Of a stretch of DNA of 64,000 nucleotides, positions 10,292 to 19,930 are shown one piece after another. Below the pieces are notes generated by a model that saw only the letters and a program-made list of their open reading frames with translations, did not search any database and was not told the DNA's origin. Positions within the stretch are counted from its first letter, which is position 1. Each line of letters opens with the position of its first letter. The position numbers and the translations under genes are program-made. This DNA is from Saccharomyces mikatae IFO 1815 (lineage: Eukaryota; Ascomycota; Saccharomycetes; Saccharomycetales; Saccharomycetaceae): positions 372,001 through 436,000 of the forward strand of contig NC_079266.1 in NCBI RefSeq assembly GCF_947241705.1, given 5' to 3'.

Positions 10292-10741
10292 CTTCTTATA
10301 TATTAAGTTCTGCAGTTGATTTTCCTTCCAACAGTTTTATATAAGAGAGGTACATAAAACACACGCCAATTGGTCATATTTAACACAATGGCTCAGACAT
10401 AGCTCAGAGCAATGATGATAAGATCTTAGTTATGGCTTATCTTCTTATATAATAGGTTCTGATCAATTAATAGATCTTTACCTCATTACTACGGTAAATT
10501 CTATTATTAGAATTTTCCTACTCCAATTTGTACGAAGAACGTATAGTTGCAATCACTTATTCCAACAAGTATCATGTTGAAGAATGTTCGTCATCAACTA
10601 CACCAATTTATTCGAATAAATGTATAGCAGTAATCACTTATTCCAAGACTACTCAATCTCTTCGTTTCGTTCTAAGATTGTTACATTGTGTTTCATATAA
10701 TTTACTTCGCTATCCTAGTTAGAAAAAGATAACAAATAGTA
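10292..10741. repeat. Degenerate repeat zone between LTR and tRNA, with LTR-end-like fragments
   Basis: A 450-bp relic region. On the minus strand, a TGTTGGAAGGAAAATCAACT segment ending at 10333 looks like the 5' end of another delta LTR, and a second TGTTGGAATAAG terminus sits at 10567. A segment of about 46 bp at 10520-10565 recurs imperfectly at 10600-10646, a tandem copy with a period of about 81 bp. These look like overlapping remnants of older Ty insertions. The exact family of the 10567 terminus is not identified. The 64-codon frame 10528-10722 lies over the repeats and is not credible as a gene. Confidence 0.5.
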
Positions 10742-10815
10742 GGTTTCGTGGTCTAGTCGGTTATGGCATCTGCTTAACACGCAGAACGTCCCCAGTTCGA
10801 TCCTGGGCGAAATCA
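10742..10815 (+). tRNA. tRNA-Val(AAC)
   Basis: A 74-nt cloverleaf without intron. The acceptor stem GGTTTCG (10742-10748) pairs with CGAAATC (10808-10814), with discriminator A at 10815. The anticodon loop TTAACAC carries AAC, read IAC after editing. The T-loop/B-box is GTTCGATCC. It is followed by T-rich Pol III terminator runs (10820-10825 and 10827-10834). It decodes GUU/GUC/GUA-type valine codons. The two solo LTRs upstream fit its role as a Ty1-type integration target. Confidence 0.98.
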
Positions 10816-11244
10816 ATTATTTTTTGTTTTTTTTACTTCTCTTTGGTTGACGGAGCGTCGTAAAATCGAGAAGGGATGGGATGAAATGAAAAATGAGATG
10901 AATATAATACAAAAAGATAAAAAAGAATACTACACAACTGTGCACATATATCGCTAAATATGTATACACTAAAAGTAAAAAAACAAGAAAGAAAATAATA
11001 TTAAATAAAGTAGAGGTTGTAGTAATAAGGAGGTAGAGTAGTACAATATAGAACAAACTTTGAACAGGAGTAAAGAATACCGGAGATAGCTGGATAAGTT
11101 TTATTATCGGTATTATTTTTTTTCACCTTTGAGTAGGATAATGTTACAGTGGAAAACTAATCATACTATTTTTTGTTATTCACTTAATATGATCGAACCA
11201 TTTATAGTGGCGTCAGTCAGCAGCATGTGTTGTTGTTGGCGCTA
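10816..11244. other. tRNA terminator and IXR1 3' flank
   Basis: 429 bp containing the Pol III terminator T-runs and the AT-rich 3' region of convergent IXR1. The 79-codon minus frame at 10817-11056 is low complexity and hydrophobic by base composition. No gene supported. Confidence 0.5.
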
Positions 11245-12732
11245 TTAAAGTTGCTGTTGCTGCAATGAAATTGGGGGGGAAACGGGAGTGTTCGAGCTGG
11301 TACTGTTATTGTTGTTTCCCGTAACCGAATCAATCGCGTTTGCGGTGATATGTTCAATGCTATCTTGGTTTTCCATTATTTTAGTGTCCATATTCAAATT
11401 CATGTTCATGGTCTTGTGTGAATGAGCGGCCGGGTTTCCATTTGGATCATTTTCATCAGGATAGCAGCTTTCCCATTCCTTTAATCTCTTCTTGTAAGTT
11501 TCAGTATATTCTGCCTTTTTAGCAGGATCTAATTCACGCCATCTTTCACCAATAATCTTGGTGATTTCGATTAAGCCCTTATCAGGATTTTCCTTGACGA
11601 CGGTAGGTCTAATCTCTTGGGTAAATTGAATAAAGGGACCGGATGGTCTTTTTGGAGGTAAAGTCTTTTCGTAAGCGTCTCTTACGACCCTATACTTTTC
11701 CCAGTTGGTTCTAAACTCTTCATAGAATGGTTTTTTTTGATCGTCAGTAAGCTCTTTCCATCTTGCAGAAGCCAATTTAGACAACTCGGGAACTTTCGCT
11801 TCAGGAAATTGTTGCAGTAACTCGTTTCTTATAGACATGGAAAACAAGAAATAAGCAGAAGAAGGCCTCTTAGGGCCTTGCTTTTTCAACTGTTTTCTTC
11901 TCTCAATTCTGCTCTGAGTGGAAGATAATTTTTTCACTACAGGATGTTGCTGCTGTTGCTGTTGCTGTTGCTGGTGCTGGTGCTGTTGCTGTTGCATATG
12001 ACGGTGCTGTTGTTGTTGCTGTTGTAGTTGCTGTTGTTGCAATTGTTGTTGCAATTGTTGTTGCTGCTGCAGCTGTTGTTGTTGATGCAATTGTTGCTGT
12101 TGTTGCATCTGTTGCTGATGGTGAGTCAATTGAGATGGCATGTTGGGCGGCAATAGGCCAGGGTGACTAGCTGAGTTAGCATTTCCGCCAACATTAGCAG
12201 AGGAAGGGTCTAAAAGATTAGAGAGAGCATTCATGTTGTTTGGATAGTATCTCTGCACTTGAGGAAGTTGAGATAAGTATGAAGCTGGGCCAACGGCATT
12301 ATTGGCGGCTGCCGCAGCAGCGGTGGCCGGGTTCAATTGAGAGGCTGCCAACTGGGCAGTATTACTGCCAGTGCTATTATTGCCACTACTGGGGTTGTTG
12401 TTGTTGTTGCTGCTACTGGACGCACCTGGACTGCCCGAAGGATTTGTTTGTTTCTGAGTCAAATGGCTTAGAAAGGAGTTGTATAACTCAGAAAACTGTT
12501 GCGGATTTATCGTTTGATAGTTTTGCCCGGACCCAGTTTGTTGCATGTAACCGAAATCCTGAGGTATCGCATTAACATTAACACTGCTGTTTGCGTTTGA
12601 GTTCGTATTACCGTATTGTTGTTGTTGCGACTGCGAACTAGGTTGTCTCAGCGATTGAGGAGGTGGAGGGAAATAAACATTTTGTTGTTGTTGCTGTGGT
12701 GACTGCTGAAAGTGACCTTGATAAGGCGCTTG

Positions 12733-12763
<31 letters not shown>

Positions 12764-12948
12764 TGTTGTTGTTGGGGCTGGCTTTGAAACTGGTTTAAGT
12801 ATTGGTGAGGCGTTTGATGAGAAGCAGCATCCCTGTACTGAGAGTCGTTGTGCTCGAGACCCTGATACTGCAGCGAATGGTCTTGGCCTATGTTGAGTAG
12901 GTTGGGGTTAGAAGCGTCGTCCTGTTTGGGCGACATACCGGTGTTCAT
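11245..12948 (-). CDS. IXR1: HMG-box DNA-binding transcription regulator (Ixr1)
   Basis: Nuclear HMGB-type protein that binds bent or platinated DNA and regulates hypoxic genes (such as COX5B) and dNTP levels. The product is 567 residues. The N-terminal two-thirds is very rich in Gln with Asn/Ser tracts; the longest pure Gln run is encoded around 12730-12772 and a second Q-rich block around 11945-12115. Two tandem HMG boxes follow at about 353-421 and 423-493, each opening with a KRPS(S/G) motif. A polar tail ends in QQQQ. It is shorter than the roughly 597 residues I recall for S. cerevisiae, consistent with Gln-tract length variation. The long upstream region suggests a complex promoter. 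Confidence 0.97.
12730..12772. repeat. CTG/TTG (CAG/CAA) trinucleotide tract in IXR1
   Basis: A run of CTG and TTG triplets on the plus strand encodes a polyglutamine tract on the minus strand inside IXR1, with an uninterrupted core of seven or eight CTG units. Such tracts vary in length between strains and probably explain part of the length difference from other Ixr1 proteins. Confidence 0.9.
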
Positions 12949-13583
12949 TGCGGTTGTAGGTACTGTTAGCGTTATACGTATCAGAGGATGAATGAAGGAA
13001 GGGGGTGATCGTTGTGCTCTTGCCTTGAGTTGCGTTGCCTTGCCTTGTCTGTGTGTAATACTGTTCTTTTGTGGGATATCACCGAATAAGCTTCAGCGTC
13101 ACAGTCTCGCTAGCAGTAGATGTTGGACAGTGACCTAGCAGTAGAGGAAACAGAGTACAATGCAGTACAGTACTACAGCACAACAGTACAGAGGATAACG
13201 AAGTAAACTACAACTAGAGCGAGAACGAGAGACAGAAGGAGAGTGAGAAACGAATGTGCCGGGGCCGTGTCTATACCCAATATCAGTTCCCACAACTGGT
13301 GTGTGCATTTTTTGTTCCCATTTGTTCTCTCACCAGGGGAGGTGGAAAGAAAAAAGAAAAGAAAGTGAGAAGAGCCGGCTGCGCCTCCCCTTAGTTGCCG
13401 TAGCATCAGCACACCACACTGACCCCAAAACCCCGCGCGGCCGTCGTCAGTGTCTACTGCACCCATGCCTCCAGGATACTGTATCGCTACCCACGGTTGT
13501 TACGTGACGTTTTTTTCCATATTTGGTATTATTTTGTTGTTATCGTTGCTGTTACTATAGTTATTACTTGAATAAGTATTATT

Positions 13584-13617
<34 letters not shown>

Positions 13618-13759
13618 GTATTAGTATTTTTATTAGTGTATATCAGTTTTATTTTTAAAAAAGTGAAGTTCTGTATAAGTGCATACATATATGCATGTAT
13701 ATACATATATATATGATTCTATGTAGTAGCCTTGATTTTAGCCGCCGACCATGTCTGGT
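12949..13759. other. IXR1 upstream / MAE1 3' region
   Basis: 811 bp between two minus-strand genes, so it serves as IXR1 promoter and leader plus MAE1 terminator. It has CAGTA-rich repeats (CTAGCAGTAGA at 13110-13120 and 13135-13145, with ACAGTA copies to about 13190), a GC-rich patch near 13375-13450 and an ATT microsatellite at 13578-13627. The 97-codon minus frame (13173-13466) and the 83-codon plus frame (13256-13507) overlap each other and show no conserved features. The former could only be an upstream ORF if the IXR1 leader is very long. Confidence 0.5.
13578..13627. repeat. ATT trinucleotide microsatellite
   Basis: Nearly pure ATT repeat (pure from 13586 to 13617), just downstream of MAE1 on the minus strand. 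Non-coding, probably length-variable. Confidence 0.95.
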
Positions 13760-15775
13760 CTACAATTGGTTGGTGTGCACTGATGGGTCGTGTTGAACCT
13801 TGATCATAGGTCTGTACACAGGCTCCCACATTTGGGCCTTCACCCACTGTAAACATTCGTCAAAATCACGGGGAACCTTGACAGTCTCACCAGGAGCACC
13901 ACCTGGTACTTGTTCTTGTTCGATACGTGCGGTCCCCTCCTCAAGTGCTTGCAGGATCACGGCTGTTGCTAGACGCGCAGATGTGTTGGTGATAGTGTCC
14001 AGACCAGGAAGTAAGCCAGGTTTAGAGTCACCCTCTCTAAGTGGTGACAATTCGGCTAGTTGGTCCACGGCTGCGGAGATCATTTTGTCTGTGATGGTGG
14101 TGGCACGTGAGAGCACGGCGCCTAAACCAATACCTGGGAAAGAGTAACAATTGTTGTTCTCCGAGATACGGTATCCGTCAACAGGTGGGAAAGGAGATCC
14201 GGTAGCCACAAGAGCATTGTTGTTTGTCCACTTCATTAAGTCGGCAGGAACGGCCTCGTGTAATCTGGTAGGGTTGGATAATGGGAAGATAATTGGTCTA
14301 GGATTGTGCTTGTGCATTTCTTCTACGACATCTTGAGTAAACGCGCTCGCTTGAGTAGAACAACCGACTAAACATGTGGGTTTGACGTTTTGCACCACGT
14401 CATGCAAAGAACGAGTGTTGATACCGGCCCAGTCTGAATCGTTCTTAGCGTAGGCGTGTTGTGCAGGTGTGGAGTTAGCCTCGTACGATTGCAGAATTAA
14501 CCCACGTCTGTCCATTAGAAAGATTTTCTTACGCGCTTCTTCCTTGTCAACGCCGTGTGTGACCATATGGTTGACGATTTGGTCTGCGATACCAAGACCC
14601 GCTGAGCCGGCACCGTAAACAAGCACCCTAATGTCCTTTAGATCTCTGTTGGTGTGTTTCAAAGCAGCAATCAATGAGGCCATCACGACAGCCCCCGTAC
14701 CTTGAATGTCATCGTTGAATGAAGGCAATTCGTACCTGTATTTTTCCAGCAATCTTCTTGCATTCTTAACACCGAAATCTTCGAAGTGCAGAACTGCGCT
14801 TGGATACACTTTTTTAACGGCCTTGATGAACTTTTCCAAGAATTCGTCATATTGCTTACCTCTGATTCTGGCAAACTTGTTACCCATGTACAATTCGTCA
14901 CGTGCCAGTTTTTTGTTGTTAGTACCAACATCCAGACATACGGGCAACACACGGCCGGGGTGAATACCACCGCACAGAGTCATCAATGCCAATTTGGAGA
15001 TGGCAATACGCACACCACCGATACCTTGATCACCAATTCCGAGAATACCCTCCGAGTCTGAGACAACAATGTAGTCTACGTCTTTGTCTCCACCATATGT
15101 AGCCAATCTACGCTCGATGGAATCAGGCTCGGTGATGTCCAAAAACACACCTTCTGGTTTTCTAAATCTATGAGAGTAGGCGGCAATGGCATCACCTTCG
15201 GTAGGGGTGTAAATGATAGGAACAAGTTCCTTGATATGCTTCCTTATTAATGCAAAATACAACACTTTGTTCTGTACTCTTAAAGACGTCATGAAGTCGT
15301 TCTTGGCCAAGGGCGTCTTCAAGTAGCATAACTGCTTATAACTTCTTTCTAGTTGCTCGTCCAAAGTGTTCACTTGAGGTGGCAGCAAAGCCTCCAAATT
15401 GAACGCTTCTCTTTCTTCTTGTGTGAATGCAGAACCCTTATTAAAGAGGGGAGAGTTTAAAAGTTGGAAACTCTCCAAAGGACATTCGATGGCACCCTCT
15501 ACGGCCAAACGAGTAGCATGTGGGTGGGGAGCTTCGAAGATCTTTCTGGCGCGAGATCCAACTGGTGTTTTAGTGACTTCCCCGTCGTTGTATGGCTTTT
15601 GGAAAGTATTTTCCCTTGTGGTGGTAGCTTTATGCGATCTTGTATTAGAAGAATATAGACGCTGCTGCTGTGGAATGGGCCATCTTTTTAATGACGATGT
15701 CCTTGATGCAGTCAACGATCTGCTTAATTGTGATCTTGCAGCGATCGAAACGGAAAGTTTGGTTCTAAGCATCAC
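13760..15775 (-). CDS. MAE1: Mitochondrial malic enzyme
   Basis: Oxidatively decarboxylates L-malate to pyruvate with NAD or NADP in the mitochondrial matrix. The product is 671 residues. It starts with an Arg/Ser-rich, acid-free presequence of about 30-45 residues. The malic-enzyme signatures are in order: YTPTEGDA at 189-196, the SEGILGIGDQGIGG block at 241-254, HFEDFG with the metal-binding acids near 330-335, NDDIQGTGAV near 354-363, and the dinucleotide-binding loop VYGAGSAGLG near 386-395. The length is within two residues of the S. cerevisiae enzyme as I recall it. It diverges from TFA1 across a 1-kb intergenic region. Confidence 0.98.
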   Translation of the reverse strand: MMLRTKLSVSIAARSQLSRSLTASRTSSLKRWPIPQQQRLYSSNTRSHKATTTRENTFQKPYNDGEVTKTPVGSRARKIFEAPHPHATRLAVEGAIECPLESFQLLNSPLFNKGSAFTQEEREAFNLEALLPPQVNTLDEQLERSYKQLCYLKTPLAKNDFMTSLRVQNKVLYFALIRKHIKELVPIIYTPTEGDAIAAYSHRFRKPEGVFLDITEPDSIERRLATYGGDKDVDYIVVSDSEGILGIGDQGIGGVRIAISKLALMTLCGGIHPGRVLPVCLDVGTNNKKLARDELYMGNKFARIRGKQYDEFLEKFIKAVKKVYPSAVLHFEDFGVKNARRLLEKYRYELPSFNDDIQGTGAVVMASLIAALKHTNRDLKDIRVLVYGAGSAGLGIADQIVNHMVTHGVDKEEARKKIFLMDRRGLILQSYEANSTPAQHAYAKNDSDWAGINTRSLHDVVQNVKPTCLVGCSTQASAFTQDVVEEMHKHNPRPIIFPLSNPTRLHEAVPADLMKWTNNNALVATGSPFPPVDGYRISENNNCYSFPGIGLGAVLSRATTITDKMISAAVDQLAELSPLREGDSKPGLLPGLDTITNTSARLATAVILQALEEGTARIEQEQVPGGAPGETVKVPRDFDECLQWVKAQMWEPVYRPMIKVQHDPSVHTNQL

Positions 15776-16809
15776 CGTACCTCTTTCTTTTGCCTTGTTT
15801 ATATATATGCAGTAAATTCGTCAAAAAATTCTCACATTTCAAAAGAACAAGATTATAAAACCTGAACACAGTATACGAATAAATACACTGAGACACATAT
15901 ATATATACGTATGTGTATATATGATAATCAAGCCGGTAACGGGTGCGACTTCGTCGCATGTCTATAGCGCTAAAGCTGTAGGCTAAAGGAAGTCAAATGG
16001 AGTACTGCGATGCAATAATAGGAGATTGCGAAAATTTTTCACCATAGAAAGTCGATGATGAGTCGAAGCAAAGGGAACTCGACTCAGTCACTCAGTCAGT
16101 TGATGCGATGCGATGTTAGCACAAACAATAACGCGTACGATAATAAAAGATGGAATGCGCCAATTCTTTGATTTTTTTTTTTTTTGATTTCTTTTTAATA
16201 TCTCCGACTTAAACCGTCTAGGGAAGAGTTAAAACTCCGAGTTGTTCCGGATAGTGTGTAATGTGTGGGTGTTTACTTTCAACGACGCTAGTACAAAATG
16301 ATATGCAATGAAGATCTCTCCATCGCCTTGAACGGTCAGCAAAACGCAAGAATTGAAAAAACCTTGCAATGCACGATGCAGTATTCAAAATGCACAAAGT
16401 GAAACAAATAGGTATCGGAATCAAATACGAAACATTCGCGAAACTCTCTTTTTTTTACCTCTTGTTGTGTGACCATATATATTGCGGTTAACAAACATTG
16501 TAGTTCGTTATAAACAACTAGACTTGATACAGCGCTAGGAGTTGTCCAAGTGGCCAAAGAAGAATAAATGTTGATGTGAGAATCGTTCCTCAGGTCGGCT
16601 TTAGATTGTTTCTACGGCTTTCTGTGTTTATATAAGTTTTGCCTTCCTTGGTTGGCGCTGAGTGTAAGAACGTGGAAAGTGATTAGTTACGCAGTTTCGT
16701 CTAAGAATAGGAAAAAAGTTAATCAAGAGTAGACTTGGCAGTGAAATTACTTGTCATCGTTAAGCCAGAAGAAAAAAATACTAGAAGCGAGTGTTGCAGT
16801 GAGTAGAGC
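15776..16809. promoter_or_regulatory. Divergent MAE1-TFA1 intergenic region
   Basis: 1,034 bp, unusually long for this window. It has a TA/GTAT-rich stretch (about 15895-15925), a perfect hairpin-like palindrome TGCGACTTCGTCGCA (15944-15958), an 8-bp inverted repeat TGAGTCGA...TCGACTCA (16059-16066 and 16079-16086), short direct repeats (CACTCAGTCAGT, GATGCGATGCGATG, about 16088-16114) and a run of about 15 T (near 16172-16186). Small frames here have no family support. I see no clear tRNA or C/D snoRNA. Confidence 0.5.
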
Positions 16810-18234
16810 ATGGATAGACCTATAGATGATATTGTGAAAAATCTTTTAAAGTTTGTCGTCAGGGGGTTTTATGGTGGTTCCTTTGTACTCGTGCTTGATG
16901 CTATACTATTTCATTCAGTCCTCGCTGAAGATGATTTGAAACAATTGTTGAGCATAAACAAAACGGAATTGGGTCCGCTCATTGCTAGATTAAGGTCGGA
17001 TAGACTAATATCCATACACAAACAAAGAGAATATCCTCCAAACTCCAAGAGCGTGGAAAGAGTTTATTACTATGTTAAGTATCCTCATGCTATTGACGCT
17101 ATCAAATGGAAAGTGCATCAAGTGGTGCAGAGATTGAAAGATGATCTGGACAAAAATTCAGAACCAAACGGTTACATGTGCCCGATTTGTTTGACTAAGT
17201 ACACTCAATTAGAAGCTGTGCAGTTATTAAATTTTGACAGAACAGAATTCTTATGTTCATTATGTGACGAACCGTTGGTGGAAGATGATTCTGGTAAAAA
17301 GAACAAAGAAAAACAAGATAAACTGAACAGGCTGATGGACCAAATTCAACCAATCATTGATTCTTTGAAAAAGATTGATGATTCAAGAATTGAGGAAAAT
17401 ACCTTCGAAATTGCGTTGGCTCGCTTGATTCCTCCCCAAAATCAATCACATGCTGCGTACACATATAATCCAAAGAAGGGTAGCACCATGTTCAGACCGG
17501 GCGATTCTGCTCCATTGCCAAATCTTATGGGTACTGCTCTTAGTAACGATAGTAGTAGACGTGCCGGTGCTAACTCTCAAGCCACATTACACATCAACAT
17601 CACCACCGCAAGTGATGAAATGGCTCAAAGGGAACTACAAGAGAGACAGGCTGAGGAGAAAAGAAAGCAAAATGCTGTTCCCGAATGGCATAAACAGAGT
17701 ACTATTGGCAAGACTGCTCTTGGTAGATTGGATAATGAAGAAGAGTTCGATCCTGCAGTTACTGCATCAGCCATGGATTCTATAACCGCTGATAACGAAA
17801 CTATGCAAGAAACGCCCTACCAAAATAATAGAACTTTGACTGAGCAAGAAATGGAAGAAAGAGAAAATGAAAAGACATTGAACGATTACTACGCTGCGTT
17901 AGCCAAAAAGCAAGCAAAACTGAAAGAGGAGGAGGAGGAGGAGGAAGAGGAAGAAGAGGAAGAAGAAGAGATGGAAGATGTTTTGGATGATAATGATGAA
18001 GCCGCTCCAGAAAATGCATTTGAAGATGAATTTGAAGACGTAACGGACACTGATGGCACAAGAAAGACAGAAACAAAAAATACCACGTCGAGTGACTTAA
18101 AGCAAGATGTAAGTGACAATAAGGCTGTAGAAACCATTACTACCAGTGCCAGTGCTTCAGATCCTAGTGCAAACGTGAAAACGAGTGATAATGATGAGGA
18201 TGACGAAATGGACATCGAATTTGAAGACGTTTAG
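16810..18234 (+). CDS. TFA1: TFIIE large (alpha) subunit
   Basis: Large subunit of general transcription factor TFIIE, which recruits and stimulates TFIIH at RNA polymerase II promoters in the nucleus. The product is 474 residues. An N-terminal extended winged helix (about 1-100) is followed by a C4 zinc ribbon with C124, C127, C149 and C152, then charged linkers. A Glu run (about 372-387, encoded by GAG/GAA triplets near 17924-17970) and a C-terminal acidic tail ending MDIEFEDV match TFIIE alpha, whose tail contacts TFIIH. It is slightly shorter than the S. cerevisiae protein as I recall it (482), plausibly through acidic-tract length change. Confidence 0.97.
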   Translation: MDRPIDDIVKNLLKFVVRGFYGGSFVLVLDAILFHSVLAEDDLKQLLSINKTELGPLIARLRSDRLISIHKQREYPPNSKSVERVYYYVKYPHAIDAIKWKVHQVVQRLKDDLDKNSEPNGYMCPICLTKYTQLEAVQLLNFDRTEFLCSLCDEPLVEDDSGKKNKEKQDKLNRLMDQIQPIIDSLKKIDDSRIEENTFEIALARLIPPQNQSHAAYTYNPKKGSTMFRPGDSAPLPNLMGTALSNDSSRRAGANSQATLHINITTASDEMAQRELQERQAEEKRKQNAVPEWHKQSTIGKTALGRLDNEEEFDPAVTASAMDSITADNETMQETPYQNNRTLTEQEMEERENEKTLNDYYAALAKKQAKLKEEEEEEEEEEEEEEEMEDVLDDNDEAAPENAFEDEFEDVTDTDGTRKTETKNTTSSDLKQDVSDNKAVETITTSASASDPSANVKTSDNDEDDEMDIEFEDV

Positions 18235-18586
18235 TATAACCTTTTCTTTATGATCTCATCCAGTTGTTGAGTACTATTTCACACATGTCGCACACAGTTT
18301 ATGATCCTTTCTTTTCTTCTTTGGTTTTCTATTATATTGATTTTTTTTCTTTGGAAGAGAAGAAAAAAAAGAATGGAAGAATGACATGAAAAAAAAATAA
18401 GAAAAAGAAAGAGGAACCAACTAATACACCTATCGCATCTCAAGTAAAACGACTAGTAAAAATATTGAAGTACGAATAATATTTTTCGAGCATATTTAGT
18501 TTACGTATATTTAATAAAAACCGTCAAACTTATAGAAGGTACTGGGTAAAGCTTTACTGTTCAGCTAAAAGTACTATAAAATAATA
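18235..18586. other. TFA1-TCD2 intergenic region
   Basis: 352 bp containing purine- and A-rich runs (18355-18415) and the TCD2 promoter. No gene or RNA recognised. Confidence 0.5.
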
Positions 18587-19930
18587 ATGCTGGAGAAGGA
18601 TACATGGAAATTAGTAACTGCCACAGCACTATTCACTGTTGCAGTGACCACGATTGCAGATTGTGCTTGGGCTCGTTGGCAAACACAAGGGACAGCAATT
18701 GTGCAACGAAGAAATAAAAACAAAGGGGAAAAAACTGAATCAGTTACGGATAAATGCCACCAATATGATGACCACTTTATTCGCCGATCTTTGAAGAACA
18801 ATATTGAATTCCTTGGCGAAGACACAATCAAAAAACTATCCAATCAATACGTTGTCGTTGTGGGGGCAGGTGGAGTTGGATCTTGGGTGGTCAACTCTTT
18901 GGTCCGTTCGGGGTGCCGAAAGATCAGAGTTGTTGATTTTGATCAAGTTTCACTAAGTTCGTTAAATAGGCACAGCTGTGCCATATTAAATGATGTCGGT
19001 ACTCCAAAAGTGGACTGCTTACAGAGGCACATGTCGGAAATTGCACCATGGTGCGAAATTGATCCAGTCAACGAATTATGGACCCTGGAAAATGGTGAAA
19101 GATTAACTCTTGGAAATGGTGCACCTGACTTTATCGTGGACTGTATTGATAATATTGATACAAAAGTTGATTTGCTCGAGTTTGCCTATAACCATGGCAT
19201 CAAAGTTATTTCATCCATGGGTGCTTCCGCGAAGAGTGATCCTACAAAGCTTAATGTGGGCGACTTGGCCACCACTGAGGAAGATCCTCTTGCAAGGGTA
19301 GTGAGAAGAAAACTGAAAAAAAGAGGTATCTTGTCTGGTATCCCTGTAGTGTTTAGTGCCGAAAAACCTGACCCGAAGAAGGCTAAATTACTACCTTTAC
19401 CAGATGAAGAATATGAAAGAGGGAAAGTTGATGAGTTGAGCGCCTTAAAGGATTTCCGCGTAAGAATTCTTCCCGTTTTAGGTACTATGCCAAGTTTATT
19501 CGGACTGACCATCACTACATGGATTCTATCAAATATATCTGATAAACCTTTAGAACCTATTGAGGGTAAAAATAGGATCAAGGTGTATGATGGAATATAT
19601 CAATCGTTAGCCGGTCAAATGAGCAGGATCGGTATATCAAGCCAACGAATCCCACTAGCTTTGAAGGATGTTAGTTACCTTGTTGAAGAGGTGTTTAAGG
19701 GTAAATCTCCAATCAGCGGTACCTCCACTAGACTAACCTTATCTAAATGGGATCCTTCTAAACCTATTTCTCTGCAAAATGTGGTGGTACTAACAAAAAA
19801 CGAACAGAAAGTACACGAAGACCGCGTTTTGAAAGGTAAAGAAAGCCTAAAGGATGTTTATGACACCAAAGTTCTAGAGTTGATTTCACAAAGATTTAAA
19901 GAAGAAGCTTATTACTCTCAATTCAGATGA
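18587..19930 (+). CDS. TCD2: tRNA threonylcarbamoyladenosine dehydratase (ct6A cyclase)
   Basis: E1-like enzyme that uses ATP to cyclise t6A37 to ct6A in ANN-decoding tRNAs; the yeast enzymes sit on the mitochondrial outer membrane. The product is 447 residues. A single N-terminal hydrophobic segment (about 8-25) followed by basic residues is the anchor. A ThiF/MoeB-type Rossmann domain follows with GAGGVGSW at 93-100 and the DFDQVSLSSLNR block at 117-128. It belongs to the TCD1/TCD2 paralogue pair; chromosomal position and length point to TCD2. Confidence 0.95.
   Translation: MLEKDTWKLVTATALFTVAVTTIADCAWARWQTQGTAIVQRRNKNKGEKTESVTDKCHQYDDHFIRRSLKNNIEFLGEDTIKKLSNQYVVVVGAGGVGSWVVNSLVRSGCRKIRVVDFDQVSLSSLNRHSCAILNDVGTPKVDCLQRHMSEIAPWCEIDPVNELWTLENGERLTLGNGAPDFIVDCIDNIDTKVDLLEFAYNHGIKVISSMGASAKSDPTKLNVGDLATTEEDPLARVVRRKLKKRGILSGIPVVFSAEKPDPKKAKLLPLPDEEYERGKVDELSALKDFRVRILPVLGTMPSLFGLTITTWILSNISDKPLEPIEGKNRIKVYDGIYQSLAGQMSRIGISSQRIPLALKDVSYLVEEVFKGKSPISGTSTRLTLSKWDPSKPISLQNVVVLTKNEQKVHEDRVLKGKESLKDVYDTKVLELISQRFKEEAYYSQFR

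Noticed and set aside
10528-10722. 64-codon frame with repeated ITYSN-like units before the tRNA
   Set aside because: The apparent peptide repeat is just the 81-bp DNA duplication; no gene context.
12240-12575. 111-codon plus-strand frame with Cys runs, opposite IXR1
   Set aside because: The Cys/Trp-rich composition is the antisense reading of repeat-rich IXR1 codons, not a metal-binding protein.
13173-13466. 97-codon minus-strand frame upstream of IXR1, possible uORF
   Set aside because: No conserved motifs, overlaps another frame on the plus strand, and no evidence that the IXR1 leader reaches this far.
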